From Chitinimonas viridis (lineage in GTDB: Bacteria > Pseudomonadota > Gammaproteobacteria > Burkholderiales > Chitinimonadaceae), in NCBI RefSeq assembly GCF_030409555.1, contig NZ_JAUFPU010000004.1:313680-377679 (forward strand): 64,000 nt of DNA, read 5' to 3'. Shown here piece after piece: positions 18,483-27,272 of the stretch. A program made the position numbers and the translations under genes. Under the pieces are notes generated by a model. It searched no databases. It saw only the letters and a list, made by a program, of their open reading frames with translations, and was not told the origin of the DNA. Position 1 is the stretch's first letter; each line of letters begins with the position of its first letter.

Positions 18483-20207
18483 TTAACCGGTTTTTTGATC
18501 AGCAGGATCGGCAGTGAGCCATTCGCGGATGATGGTAGCCACCATGCGCGGGTCTTCCTTGGCCATTTCCTTGGCACGCTGCAGCAGCTCGCTGAAAGCC
18601 GCCAACTGCGCACCCGCCTCGGCTTCGGCCACCACCTCGGCCTCCACCTCAGACTGCGCCAATTCCTCTGCCGTCAGGGCCACACCACCTTCCTCGCCCC
18701 CCATGGCGCCCTTGTCCTGGCGTGGGCGTATCACATCGCGCAGGATGGGGCGCACCACGCCAAACAGGAGGTAAGCCACCACCAGGGCAATCAGGATGAC
18801 CTTGAGGATATCGGCAGTATTGGCAATCAGGTATTCGGTCAGTTTCTCGAAGAAGGACTTGCCCGCCACATCCAGTATGCGGTCTGCAAAGGCAGCATTG
18901 ACCACCTTCACCGAATCGCCACGGTCCCGGTTGTAGCCTATGGCTTCCTGCACCAAGTTGGTCACCTGGTTGATCTCGGCCTGAGTCAGCGGTTGCGACT
19001 TCACGCCGCCATCCTTCTGCTGCACCCGCTTGAAGTTCACCACCACAGCGGCATTGACACGCTTGAGCACGCCCACCTGCTGGCGTACATGGGCAACGGT
19101 CTTGTCCACCTCGTAGTTGCGCGTCATCTCCTTGTGCGAGGTGGAAGACGGCGCGTTGTTGACCGTCACGCCCGGCGGATTGGGCAAGGTGATGGGCGCA
19201 CTGGCTGCACCGGGCGGCTGGTTGGACAAGGCACCCGGCACGCCGGAAGGCTGGCTGGCATTGGCCCCCGCACCTTCACTGGACTGCTCGCTGCGTATGG
19301 CCGAGGCATTGGGCGGTGAATTGGGCTTGAACGTCTCCGACGCCTGCTCCACTTCGGAGAAGTCCATCTGAACCGTCACTTCGGCCTTGACGTTATCCTT
19401 GCCGACGATGGGTTCCAGTATTTTCTGGATACGCTCGGACAGCAGCGACTCCTGCTGCGCTACCAAAGCCATCTGCCGCTGGTTGAGCGAACCATTGCCA
19501 CCATTGAGCAGGTCGGGCATGTTCGACAGCAGGCTGCCATCCTGGTCCACCACCGTGACATTCTTGATAGGCAGATCAGGTACGCTGCTGGACACCAGAT
19601 GGATGATGCCGGCAATCTGCGCCCCATCCAGGGCACGGCCCGGATGCAGGGTCAGCAGTACCGAAGCGGTGGGTTTCTGCTGCTCACGCAGGAAGACGGT
19701 CTGCTTGGGCATGGCCAGATGGATGCGGGCTGAAGCCACGGCTGAGAGCGATTCAATCGACCGTGCCAGCTCACCTTCAACCGCACGCTGGTAATTGACC
19801 TGCTCGCCGAACTGACTGATGCCGAATTTCTGGTTATCCAGCAACTCAAAACCCACGGTGCCGCCCTTGGGCAAACCCTGTGACGCCAGTTGCAGCCGCG
19901 CCGCATGCACCATTTCAGCCGGCACCGAGATCACGCCGCCGGGTTCAAGCTTGTAGGGGATATTCTGCTGTTGCAGTATCTGGACGATCTGGCCGCCATC
20001 CTTATCGGAAATATTGGCGAACAGTATCTTGTAGCCGGGGTCGCGCGCCCACAGCACACCAATGACCAGCGCCGCCACCACGGCTGCGATGACGGCTATC
20101 GTGAGTATCTTGCGCGTATTGGGGAGTTGATTGAACTGCTGGATGAGGTTGGGACGCTCACCCTGCTGTACATCTCGATTGTCGACGGCTACGACCGCGT
20201 CATCCAT
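18483..20207 (-). CDS. fliF: Flagellar MS-ring protein FliF
   Basis: FliF forms the membrane MS ring on which the motor is built. The product has 574 residues with an N-terminal transmembrane helix (I-L-T-I-A-V-I-A-A-V-V-A-A-L-V-I), the YscJ-like ring-building motifs (Y-K-L-E-P-G-G-V-I-S-V-P; G-F-E-L-L-D), a disordered Pro/Ser/Ala linker at about 305-350, a second helix near residue 470 (V-I-L-I-A-L-V-V-A-Y-L-L-F-G-V-V) and an acidic cytoplasmic tail that binds FliG. Confidence 0.97.
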   Translation of the reverse strand: MDDAVVAVDNRDVQQGERPNLIQQFNQLPNTRKILTIAVIAAVVAALVIGVLWARDPGYKILFANISDKDGGQIVQILQQQNIPYKLEPGGVISVPAEMVHAARLQLASQGLPKGGTVGFELLDNQKFGISQFGEQVNYQRAVEGELARSIESLSAVASARIHLAMPKQTVFLREQQKPTASVLLTLHPGRALDGAQIAGIIHLVSSSVPDLPIKNVTVVDQDGSLLSNMPDLLNGGNGSLNQRQMALVAQQESLLSERIQKILEPIVGKDNVKAEVTVQMDFSEVEQASETFKPNSPPNASAIRSEQSSEGAGANASQPSGVPGALSNQPPGAASAPITLPNPPGVTVNNAPSSTSHKEMTRNYEVDKTVAHVRQQVGVLKRVNAAVVVNFKRVQQKDGGVKSQPLTQAEINQVTNLVQEAIGYNRDRGDSVKVVNAAFADRILDVAGKSFFEKLTEYLIANTADILKVILIALVVAYLLFGVVRPILRDVIRPRQDKGAMGGEEGGVALTAEELAQSEVEAEVVAEAEAGAQLAAFSELLQRAKEMAKEDPRMVATIIREWLTADPADQKTG

Positions 20208-20220
20208 ATATCAGGCGATA

Positions 20221-20544
20221 TCACACCTGCATGTTCATAACTTCCTGGTATGCGGACACCAGCTTGTTACGAACCTGCACCATAGTCTGGAAAGACAGGC
20301 TCGCCTTCTGCAGCGAGACCATCACGTCTTGCAGGTTGGCGTTGGGGTCGCCCATTTCGAACGCCTGCTGCTTGGCCTGCGAATCGAGTTGCATCTGATT
20401 GACCTGGTCCAGCGACGACTTCAGCACAGACGCGAAATCACCACCTTCCGGCAAGGCCTCTGCAGCGGACGAAGACTGCCCGGCCGCCTTGGCGGACATG
20501 GCCTTTAACTCGCCCAGCAGGTTGTCTATCCCTTGCACGCTCAT
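20221..20544 (-). CDS. fliE: Flagellar hook-basal body protein FliE
   Basis: A 107-residue adaptor between the MS ring and the rod. It starts M-S-V-Q-G-I-D-N-L-L and ends with the conserved block M-V-S-L-Q-K-A-S-L-S-F-Q-T-M-V-Q-V-R-N-K-L-V-S, broken here only by reading. The ATG at 20544 is the family start; a frame open further upstream runs into the promoter. A sigma-54 promoter is placed about 50 bp upstream. Confidence 0.95.
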   Translation of the reverse strand: MSVQGIDNLLGELKAMSAKAAGQSSSAAEALPEGGDFASVLKSSLDQVNQMQLDSQAKQQAFEMGDPNANLQDVMVSLQKASLSFQTMVQVRNKLVSAYQEVMNMQV

Positions 20545-20594
20545 GATGCACCTCGAAACTGCGTGAAATTGTATGTGTCTCGCTTGAACAATAG

Positions 20595-20613
20595 CAAGCA
20601 ATCCGCAGGCCAA
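20595..20613 (-). promoter_or_regulatory. Sigma-54 promoter upstream of fliE
   Basis: The minus strand reads TTGGCCTGCGGATTGCTTG, with GG and GC exactly 10 nt apart, as in the consensus TTGGCACG-N4-TTGCA. It lies about 50 bp before the fliE start and just after the gene for an FlrC-type sigma-54 activator, so it probably drives fliEFGHIJK. Confidence 0.75.
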
Positions 20614-20624
20614 CAGGCCTTTTA

Positions 20625-21992
20625 TTACTCTTCCTGCCAACCTTCTTCGCGATACTGCTGCAATTTGTAGCGCAGCGTACGTTCGCTCATGCCCAGCTTT
20701 TCTGCCGCCAGCTTGCGCACACCCCCGGCCTGCTTGAGTGTATCGACTATGTGCTGCCGTTCCAGCGAACGCATATCGGTCACAACAGGCGCAGCAGGCG
20801 GCAAATCCGGCTGCGGCATATTTGCCACCGGCGCGGCAATTTTTGCCGCCACCGGCAATACTTGCCGGCGCAATTGCGGCAAAAACAGGTGTTCAGGTTC
20901 TATATCGTCACCGGGCGCCAAAATTAAAGCCCGCTGCATGACATTCTCCAACTCCCGGATATTGCCATCCCAGCTATGTGCTGTCAGGGCAGCCGCAGCG
21001 GCGGCACTGATTGCCGGCACCCGCCGCTTACCCGAGGCTGCATGTCTGGATAGCATGGCCCGTGCCAGGGGCACGATATCGTCCGGGCGCTCGCGCAGTG
21101 CCGGCAGTGCCAGCGGAAAGACATTGAGCCGGTAGTACAAGTCCTCCCGAAACCGGGCAGCAGCCACTTCGGCCGGCATATCGCGGTTGGAAGTCGAGAG
21201 CACGCGGATATCAATGGCGATCGGTTTCTTGCCCCCTACCCGCTCCACCTCCCGCTCCTGCAGAACGCGCAACAGCTTGGCCTGCAGCTCCAACGGCATT
21301 TCCGAGATTTCATCGAGCAACAAGGTACCGCCATCCGCCTGTTCGAACTTGCCGATGTGCTGATTGGCCGCGCCGGTAAACGCTCCTTTTTCGTGGCCAA
21401 ACAGGGTGGACTCCAGCAACTGCTCGGGTATGGCAGCACAATTGATCGCCACAAACGGGCCGCCGGCACGGGCCGAGTGACGATGTATATAGCGCGCCAG
21501 CACTTCCTTACCGGTACCGCTCTCCCCGGTAATCATCACCGCCGCCTCCGACATGGCTACCCGCTGGGCCATATCCAGCAAGTGCAACATGCCCGGGTCT
21601 TCGGCAATCACCGCATCGTCGTCCACCGCCGGCAGCATGTACTTGGCCACCGTCGCCAGCAGGTCATCCGGCTCGAATGGCTTGGGCAGGTAGTGGGCCG
21701 CACCAGCATGGAGTGCCGCCACCGCCTTCTCGATCACACCATAGGCCGTCATCAGCACCACCGGTATATGGGGGTAGGCCAGCTTTACCTGCTTGAGCAG
21801 CGTCTCGCCATCCATGGGCTGCATCTGGACATCCGACAACACCATGCCGACCTTGCGTTCAGCCAGCACCAGCAATCCGGCTTCGCCATCCTCTGCACTC
21901 AGCACTTGATAACCCGCCAGCTCCAGCGTATCGGTCAGCGCCTCGCGCAGGTCGTTGTCATCCTCGACGATCAGTATGGGCAGTGCGGGCAT
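20625..21992 (-). CDS. flrC: Sigma-54-dependent flagellar response regulator, FlrC/FleR type
   Basis: A 455-residue NtrC-family activator. The receiver domain (1-120) has the phosphoacceptor D54 (V-L-S-D-V-Q-M-Q-P-M-D-G). The AAA+ domain has Walker A G-E-S-G-T-G-K-E and the sigma-54-contacting loop G-A-F-T-G-A. A Fis-type helix-turn-helix closes the protein (R-K-L-A-A-E-K-L-G-M-S-E-R-T-L-R). Its place beside fliE and its kinase flrB argue for control of the middle class of flagellar genes. Confidence 0.92.
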   Translation of the reverse strand: MPALPILIVEDDNDLREALTDTLELAGYQVLSAEDGEAGLLVLAERKVGMVLSDVQMQPMDGETLLKQVKLAYPHIPVVLMTAYGVIEKAVAALHAGAAHYLPKPFEPDDLLATVAKYMLPAVDDDAVIAEDPGMLHLLDMAQRVAMSEAAVMITGESGTGKEVLARYIHRHSARAGGPFVAINCAAIPEQLLESTLFGHEKGAFTGAANQHIGKFEQADGGTLLLDEISEMPLELQAKLLRVLQEREVERVGGKKPIAIDIRVLSTSNRDMPAEVAAARFREDLYYRLNVFPLALPALRERPDDIVPLARAMLSRHAASGKRRVPAISAAAAAALTAHSWDGNIRELENVMQRALILAPGDDIEPEHLFLPQLRRQVLPVAAKIAAPVANMPQPDLPPAAPVVTDMRSLERQHIVDTLKQAGGVRKLAAEKLGMSERTLRYKLQQYREEGWQEE

Positions 21993-22030
21993 GGCTCTGT
22001 TTCTGCTTGTAAAGGGTTATGCGGCCGAGC

Positions 22031-22747
22031 TTACACGGCACCCGGCGCTTTGGGGAGCGGTGTACGCAGGCACGCCTGCAGGCGGCCAGGCAATTCGCCC
22101 AGGGGCACTACTTCGTCCACACCACCCAGGGCGATGGCTTCCTTGGGCATGCCGAACACCACACAGCTGGCCTCGTCCTGGGCGAAATTGTAGGCACCGG
22201 CCCGTTTCATCTCCAGCATGCCCTGGGCTCCGTCACGCCCCATCCCCGTCAGTATCACGCCCAAGGCAAAGCGCCCAGCATGGTTGGCGGCAGAGCGGAA
22301 CAGCACATCGACCGATGGCCGATGCCGGTTGACCGGATGTGCCTTGGACAACTCACAGACATAGTGCCCGCCGGATAAACCCAGCATCAGGTGAGAATGC
22401 CCAGGCGCAATATAGACATGACCGGGCAAGACGACTTCGCCTTGCTCGGCCTCCTTGACGTGCAGGGCACACAGGCTGTCCAGTCGCGCCGCAAACGGAG
22501 CAGTAAACATCTCGGGCATATGCTGGGCCACCAGCACGGCAGGCATGTTTTCGGGCAAAGGCTGCAGAAAATGCTTGAGTGCCTCGGTGCCGCCGGTAGA
22601 GGCGCCGACGATCACTACGCGCTCAGCAGGGCCGCGTAACGGCTTATCGAACAAGGGCAGCACCACATCGGCACTGTGGCTAGGTGGTATTTCCAGGCCG
22701 GCTTGGGCCTGCTCTGTGGAGCGCTTGCCGTGATCGTGTGCGCTCAT
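22031..22747 (-). CDS. CheB-type methylesterase domain protein without receiver
   Basis: A 238-residue protein with the CheB catalytic fold: the nucleophile Ser in [10 protein letters not shown], the His in V-A-Q-H-M-P and the Asp in T-G-M-G-R-D-G-A. It lacks the receiver domain that normally regulates CheB; about 40 residues of unrelated polar sequence take its place. It overlaps the upstream receiver-phosphatase gene by 4 bp, so it may be controlled through that protein. It could be an MCP methylesterase/deamidase with a different control, or act in another pathway. Confidence 0.85.
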   Translation of the reverse strand: MSAHDHGKRSTEQAQAGLEIPPSHSADVVLPLFDKPLRGPAERVVIVGASTGGTEALKHFLQPLPENMPAVLVAQHMPEMFTAPFAARLDSLCALHVKEAEQGEVVLPGHVYIAPGHSHLMLGLSGGHYVCELSKAHPVNRHRPSVDVLFRSAANHAGRFALGVILTGMGRDGAQGMLEMKRAGAYNFAQDEASCVVFGMPKEAIALGGVDEVVPLGELPGRLQACLRTPLPKAPGAV

Positions 22748-24432
22748 AAGGCTTGTCGCGTCAGGTAGCAGGCCTCAACCGTATTGCCGTTGCCGAAGAA
22801 GCGCAGCGAGGCGCACAGCGCATTCACCAGTGCAATGCCACGACCACTGGGCCGCAAGGTGTCCGGCGCCTCCTGCCAACTCCAATCAAAACCAGCCCCG
22901 CTATCCGCCACGCGTATTCTCAACATGGTGCGGCCGCCCAGATCGTAGCCGGCCAGCTCTATCTCTACCCTGCCTTCGCGCAAAGCGACCAGACGGCGCG
23001 CGCGCTCGGCCAGGTAGACCTCCATGCCGTCAGTACCCTCCTTGATGGCGGACGACAATTCCAGCAGGCCATGATCCACCGCGTTGACAAACAACTCGGT
23101 GAGTATCAGGAAGATATCTGCATGGGCCTGAGTCAGCGGCTTGACCTGACTGATAAAACCCATGATCAAGGGCACGGTATGCAGCGTCTTGAGTTCCTCG
23201 GCACCGAGCGACAGCACATAACGCCAGCGAGCCTCGCCGGCAATCTGCGGCAATTCTCCCACCTCCACATGTTCGGGCAGCGGCAGAACAGCATCCGGAT
23301 CCAGGTCGACAATGGCCAACGACACATCGTCATGGCAACTGGCGCCACCCAGGAAGTCAGACAGCATGTCGACCGTCCGGGTCAGCGCCTCAGCCGCAGG
23401 GCGGCCTCCACAGGCCAGCCCCAAACGGGTCACACCAAAGGCCTCACCGACTTCATTGCGCGCCTCCAGCAGGCCATCAGAGCAAAGCACCAGATTGGCC
23501 CGTCGATTGAACTGGTAGCGTTCGGTTTCCAGCTCCAGCGCATCAATGGGCAGGATACCCAGCGGTAGATGACGCGAAGGCCAGCGCTTCAGCACCCCTC
23601 CCCTATCGTCATACAGCTGCAGCTCAGGGATGCCGCCATTCCATACTTCGATGGTGCGCTTGACGAAATCGACCGCCACGAACGCCACTGCCACGAATCG
23701 GCCCACCGGCAAAACCTGTCGCACCTTGCGGTGCATCTCCATCAGGATATCGGTCAGTGCAAAGCCCCGCTCAGTCATGGCATAGAAGGGCTGGGTCAGC
23801 GGCAGCACGTTCAGCGCCGCCGTCAGCCCATGCCCTATGCCGTCAGCCAGCATCAGATGCAATACCTGACCAGGCGTACGTGCGGCCGCCACCAAGTCGC
23901 CCGACAGGCTCTCGGCTGGCGCAATCCAGCTATGCAATTGCGGATCGGACAAGCGTTCGCGATTGACCAGCTGCTCCATCAAATGCCGGGCAACTCGTTT
24001 TTCTTCTTCCGCACGGTCGAAATAGCCTGCCAGCTTCTCAGCTTGCTCACGTACCTTGCGATTCAGCTCTACGGTCCGCTCTATGGCCTTGATTTTGGCT
24101 TCCAGAATACGGAAATTGACGGGCTTGAGCAGGTAATCGTCGGCGCCGATCTCCATTGCATCGGCCAGCTTGGTCACTTCTTCCACCGCCGTAATGAGCA
24201 CGATGGGCACCCAGCGTGCCGACATGCGCTGCTTGATCTGGCGCCCGGCCTCGGGGCCATCCAACCGTGGCATCAGCATGTCCATCAACACCATGTCGGG
24301 TTGCTCGGCCATGCATTGCTCAACCGCCTCGATGCCATCGTTGGCCAGGATCAATTGATGACCCAGCGACTCAACAAAGCGACCGATCAGCAGCCGGACA
24401 ACTTCAGCGTCATCTGCCAGCAGGACTTTCAT
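22744..24432 (-). CDS. Receiver-PP2C phosphatase-HATPase fusion (HsbR-like partner-switch regulator)
   Basis: A 562-residue three-part signalling protein. Residues 1-120 are a receiver with phosphoacceptor D51 ([11 protein letters not shown]). A linker helix leads to a SpoIIE/PP2C phosphatase ([16 protein letters not shown]) at about 175-370. The C-terminal ~150 residues are an RsbW-like kinase ATPase domain ([26 protein letters not shown]). This is the architecture of HsbR in Pseudomonas, which both phosphorylates and dephosphorylates the STAS protein HsbA. The neighbouring STAS gene fits. Confidence 0.88.
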   Translation of the reverse strand: MKVLLADDAEVVRLLIGRFVESLGHQLILANDGIEAVEQCMAEQPDMVLMDMLMPRLDGPEAGRQIKQRMSARWVPIVLITAVEEVTKLADAMEIGADDYLLKPVNFRILEAKIKAIERTVELNRKVREQAEKLAGYFDRAEEEKRVARHLMEQLVNRERLSDPQLHSWIAPAESLSGDLVAAARTPGQVLHLMLADGIGHGLTAALNVLPLTQPFYAMTERGFALTDILMEMHRKVRQVLPVGRFVAVAFVAVDFVKRTIEVWNGGIPELQLYDDRGGVLKRWPSRHLPLGILPIDALELETERYQFNRRANLVLCSDGLLEARNEVGEAFGVTRLGLACGGRPAAEALTRTVDMLSDFLGGASCHDDVSLAIVDLDPDAVLPLPEHVEVGELPQIAGEARWRYVLSLGAEELKTLHTVPLIMGFISQVKPLTQAHADIFLILTELFVNAVDHGLLELSSAIKEGTDGMEVYLAERARRLVALREGRVEIELAGYDLGGRTMLRIRVADSGAGFDWSWQEAPDTLRPSGRGIALVNALCASLRFFGNGNTVEACYLTRQAL

Positions 24433-24451
24433 GGCTAGGCGGGCTCAACCT

Positions 24452-24757
24452 TTAGCGGATAGTGAAAATCTTGCCGAAGCAAGCGATCTCCAGTACCTGG
24501 CGCACGGTATCCCGGCAATTGACCAGGGCCAGCGTCTTACCCGCCGCTGCTGCCTTCTCCTTCAGCAGCAGCAGCATGCCCAGGGCAGAACTATCGAGGT
24601 AGTCAACCTGCTGGAAATCCACCAGCACCTCACTCACCCCGGCAGCGCCCAGCACTTCATCGCAGGCTTGTCGAAAATCGCGGTGGGCGCTGAAGTCAAA
24701 TTGACCCGAGAGCAGCAAGCGGCCGGTTTGGCCGTCAATTTCAACGATGGCAGTCAT
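24452..24757 (-). CDS. STAS-domain anti-sigma factor antagonist (HsbA-like)
   Basis: A 101-residue single STAS domain. The likely phosphorylated Ser is in the conserved Y-L-D-S-S-A-L-G-M-L-L segment (near residue 59). It lies 19 bp upstream of the phosphatase-kinase gene, its probable modifying enzyme. In Pseudomonas, HsbA switches between FlgM (flagellar sigma-28 control) and a diguanylate cyclase; a similar role here is an inference from architecture and from its place within the flagellar block. Confidence 0.88.
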   Translation of the reverse strand: MTAIVEIDGQTGRLLLSGQFDFSAHRDFRQACDEVLGAAGVSEVLVDFQQVDYLDSSALGMLLLLKEKAAAAGKTLALVNCRDTVRQVLEIACFGKIFTIR

Positions 24758-24831
24758 GATGATTTCGTTTTTCCTAATTAATCAGGACGAATTGAATAAT
24801 AGATGGACTATGTCGTTATCACGATAGGGAG

Positions 24832-26013
24832 CTAATGCGCGACTGGCAACAGAATCGTGAATCGTGCACCCTCGCCCGGCGCTGAAACCACATCGATCTC
24901 CCCGCCCAGCGCGGTCACCAGATTGCGCACGATCGCCAGACCCAGACCGGTGCCTTCCTTGCGTGTGGTGAAGAAAGGCTCGAACAAGCGTTCGCGCACT
25001 GCCTCGGCCATGCCACACCCCTGATCCGCCACCTCCAGGCGCCACGCTACGCCCTGCTGCTGCAAGGCCAGCGCAATTTCCTGGCCCGGCCCGGTTGCCT
25101 GCAGGGCGTTCTCCAGCAGGTTGATCAAGGCCCCGGTCAGCTCCTTGCGGTTGGCCCTGACCCAAGCCGGCCCTGCTGGCAGGCTTAGCTGCCATACACG
25201 ATCCTGCCCGGCATCCTGGGGTTGCACAGTCTGTATCGCCTCTTCCGCCACGGCCACCAGATCCACTTGCTCAAACTCGGCCTGCTGTCCACGTACAAAC
25301 AGCAGCATGTTTTGTATCAGTGTTTCGAGGTAGCGTAGCCGAGCCAGCGATTTCTCGCCAAACTTGATCCGATCCGCCTCTCCCAGCTGGGGCCGAGCCA
25401 GGTTGGCTGTATACAACAAGGCCGTCGCCAAGGGCGTACGCAACTGATGCGCCAGCCCCGCCGCCATCTCACCCATGGAAGCCAGGCGCTTATGCTGTTC
25501 CAGTTGCCGGCGCAGGCGCCAGCTTTCGCTGACATCATGCACCAGCAGGATGCGCTCGCCGCCTGGCAACTGGCTGGTCACGATGCTGAGGCGCTTCTCG
25601 ACGCCATCGGGCAGCAACAACTGCCACTCATTGACTACCGATGTCGCCACCAGCTCGGGCTCGATGGCCTCATGCCAGTCCAGCCCGATCAAGGCCGCGC
25701 CAAAGATGGCCGAGGCAGCGGGATTGGCCGTCAGCACTTGGTTATCCCCATCCAGCTCCACCACCCCACCAGGCAAGGCCGCCAGCAGCGTCTCCAGCCG
25801 GCTCGACAAGGCGGCTTTCTCCTCGAACTGCTGGCGCAAGGCGCCGTTGGCCACCGCCAACTCCTGGGTCAGCGAACCCACCTGCTGCTCCAGCTCCTGA
25901 TAGGACTCGACCAACTGACGGGATGCCTCATTAAACAGGCTGAAAGCCTGCTCAAGTTCAGCACGGTCTATCTTGTCGCCGCCCGCCGTGGCATCGACCG
26001 GTTTTGCTTCCAA
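24832..26013 (-). CDS. flrB: Flagellar sensor histidine kinase, FlrB/FleS type
   Basis: A 393-residue soluble kinase with no transmembrane segment. It has an N-terminal coiled coil (residues 17-75), a PAS domain (about 75-160), a dimerisation helix with the phosphorylated His189 (G-L-A-H-Q-L-R-T-P-L), and an ATPase domain with N-L-L-E-N-A-L, D-Q-G-C-G-M and G-T-G-L-G-L-A. It is the expected partner of flrC, but three genes lie between them. FlrB-type kinases sense basal-body completion in studied bacteria. Confidence 0.88.
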   Translation of the reverse strand: MEAKPVDATAGGDKIDRAELEQAFSLFNEASRQLVESYQELEQQVGSLTQELAVANGALRQQFEEKAALSSRLETLLAALPGGVVELDGDNQVLTANPAASAIFGAALIGLDWHEAIEPELVATSVVNEWQLLLPDGVEKRLSIVTSQLPGGERILLVHDVSESWRLRRQLEQHKRLASMGEMAAGLAHQLRTPLATALLYTANLARPQLGEADRIKFGEKSLARLRYLETLIQNMLLFVRGQQAEFEQVDLVAVAEEAIQTVQPQDAGQDRVWQLSLPAGPAWVRANRKELTGALINLLENALQATGPGQEIALALQQQGVAWRLEVADQGCGMAEAVRERLFEPFFTTRKEGTGLGLAIVRNLVTALGGEIDVVSAPGEGARFTILLPVAH

Positions 26014-26045
26014 TGTGAGTGTCCTTGTTGAGCGTATTGTTTTGG

Positions 26046-26051
26046 ATTATA
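26046..26051 (-). promoter_or_regulatory. Candidate -10 hexamer for flrB
   Basis: A perfect TATAAT on the minus strand lies 33 bp before the flrB start in an AT-rich patch of the 267-bp flrB-cheV gap. No good -35 box is found at the right spacing, so this is a weak call. No sigma-54 or sigma-28 promoter was found in this gap on either strand. Confidence 0.35.
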
Positions 26052-26280
26052 AAAATTTCGACAAAGTCGTGCTGAAAACCGCACTCAGCTTGCAATCTGG
26101 GCCATGGAGGGCGATAAATAAAACGAAGCTGCCCCTCAGGATTGCGCCAGCACAAGGAAGTGCATGCGCAATTCAGGGTAAGGTAGAATATTCGAAGTGA
26201 CTGATGTTTGCCGGTATCCCATGCCACCGCGCATGCTTGCAACGTCACAGCCTCCCCAACATTACCGCGGAGCCGCAACC

Positions 26281-27240
26281 GTGTCCGACTTGCTCAAGAA
26301 AATCGACGCGCGCACCAAACTCGCCGGCACCAACAAGCTAGAAATTCTGCTGTTCACGCTGGGTATGGATACACGTTCGGGCCGGCGTGAAAACTTCGGC
26401 ATCAATGTATTCAAGGTGCGCGAAGTGATGCGCACTCCCGAAATCACCCAGGCACCCGAGATGCCTCCTGCGGTGGAGGGCATGGTCAGCCTGCGCGGCA
26501 ACCTGATACCCGTCATCGATCTTGCCAGCTACGTGGGCGTCAAGACCGACAGCAAACCCGACATCATGATCGTGTCTGAATACAACGGTCACACTCAGGG
26601 CTTCCTGGTCGAGGCCGTGGACACCATCCTGCGGCTGGACTGGTCGCAGATGCGGGTACCGCCTGAAATGCTCAACAACAATCTGCGCGGCCTGGTTACC
26701 GCCGTTACCGAACTCGACAGCGGCAAGCTGGTGATGATGCTGGACGTGGAGAAAGTCCTCGCCGAAACCAATCAACTGGACGACTCCGCCGAATTCAAGA
26801 CCATCCGGCCGGTCAGTGATCTGGTTGGCAAGACGGTGTTCTATGCCGATGATTCGGCCATTGCCCGCAAGCAGATACAACGAACCCTGGATGCGCTTGA
26901 ACTCAACTATGTTGAAGCCATCAACGGCAAACGGGCCTGGGACGAGTTGCAACGCATTGCGGCTCAGGCAGAAGTGCTGGGCAAGCCGGTCAGGGATTTC
27001 GTACATATGATACTGACGGATGTGGAAATGCCCGAGATGGATGGCTACATGCTGACCAAGACGGTCAAGGGAGACCCCCGCTTTGCTGGCATCCCCATCC
27101 TGATGCATTCTTCCCTGTCGGGGATGTCGAACCAGAAGCTGGGGCAGTCGGTTGGCGTCGATGCCTATGTCGCCAAGTTCGAGCCGCACAAGTTGACGGA
27201 AGCGATCACCACCATGTTGCGTAACGCCGCCCAGCACTGA
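26281..27240 (+). CDS. cheV: Chemotaxis coupling protein CheV (first copy)
   Basis: A 319-residue fusion of a CheW-like coupling domain (about 15-165; E-I-L-L-F-T-L-G; N-F-G-I-N-V-F-K-V-R-E-V) and a receiver domain (about 185-319; phosphoacceptor in I-L-T-D-V-E-M-P-E-M-D-G). CheV links receptors to CheA and can be phosphorylated, probably for adaptation. The GTG at 26281 is chosen by homology with the next gene's N-terminus and a GGAG 8 nt upstream; an in-frame ATG at 26221 is an alternative. Confidence 0.93.
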   Translation: MSDLLKKIDARTKLAGTNKLEILLFTLGMDTRSGRRENFGINVFKVREVMRTPEITQAPEMPPAVEGMVSLRGNLIPVIDLASYVGVKTDSKPDIMIVSEYNGHTQGFLVEAVDTILRLDWSQMRVPPEMLNNNLRGLVTAVTELDSGKLVMMLDVEKVLAETNQLDDSAEFKTIRPVSDLVGKTVFYADDSAIARKQIQRTLDALELNYVEAINGKRAWDELQRIAAQAEVLGKPVRDFVHMILTDVEMPEMDGYMLTKTVKGDPRFAGIPILMHSSLSGMSNQKLGQSVGVDAYVAKFEPHKLTEAITTMLRNAAQH

Positions 27241-27272
27241 GCCACAGATAGATCTGCGTACAAGGGAAAGCC

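Noticed and set aside
26014-26280. Possible sigma-54 or sigma-28 promoter for flrB or cheV
   Set aside because: GG and GC pairs are at the wrong spacing (8 nt), and the GCGATAAA near 26110 has no -35 partner at 15 nt.
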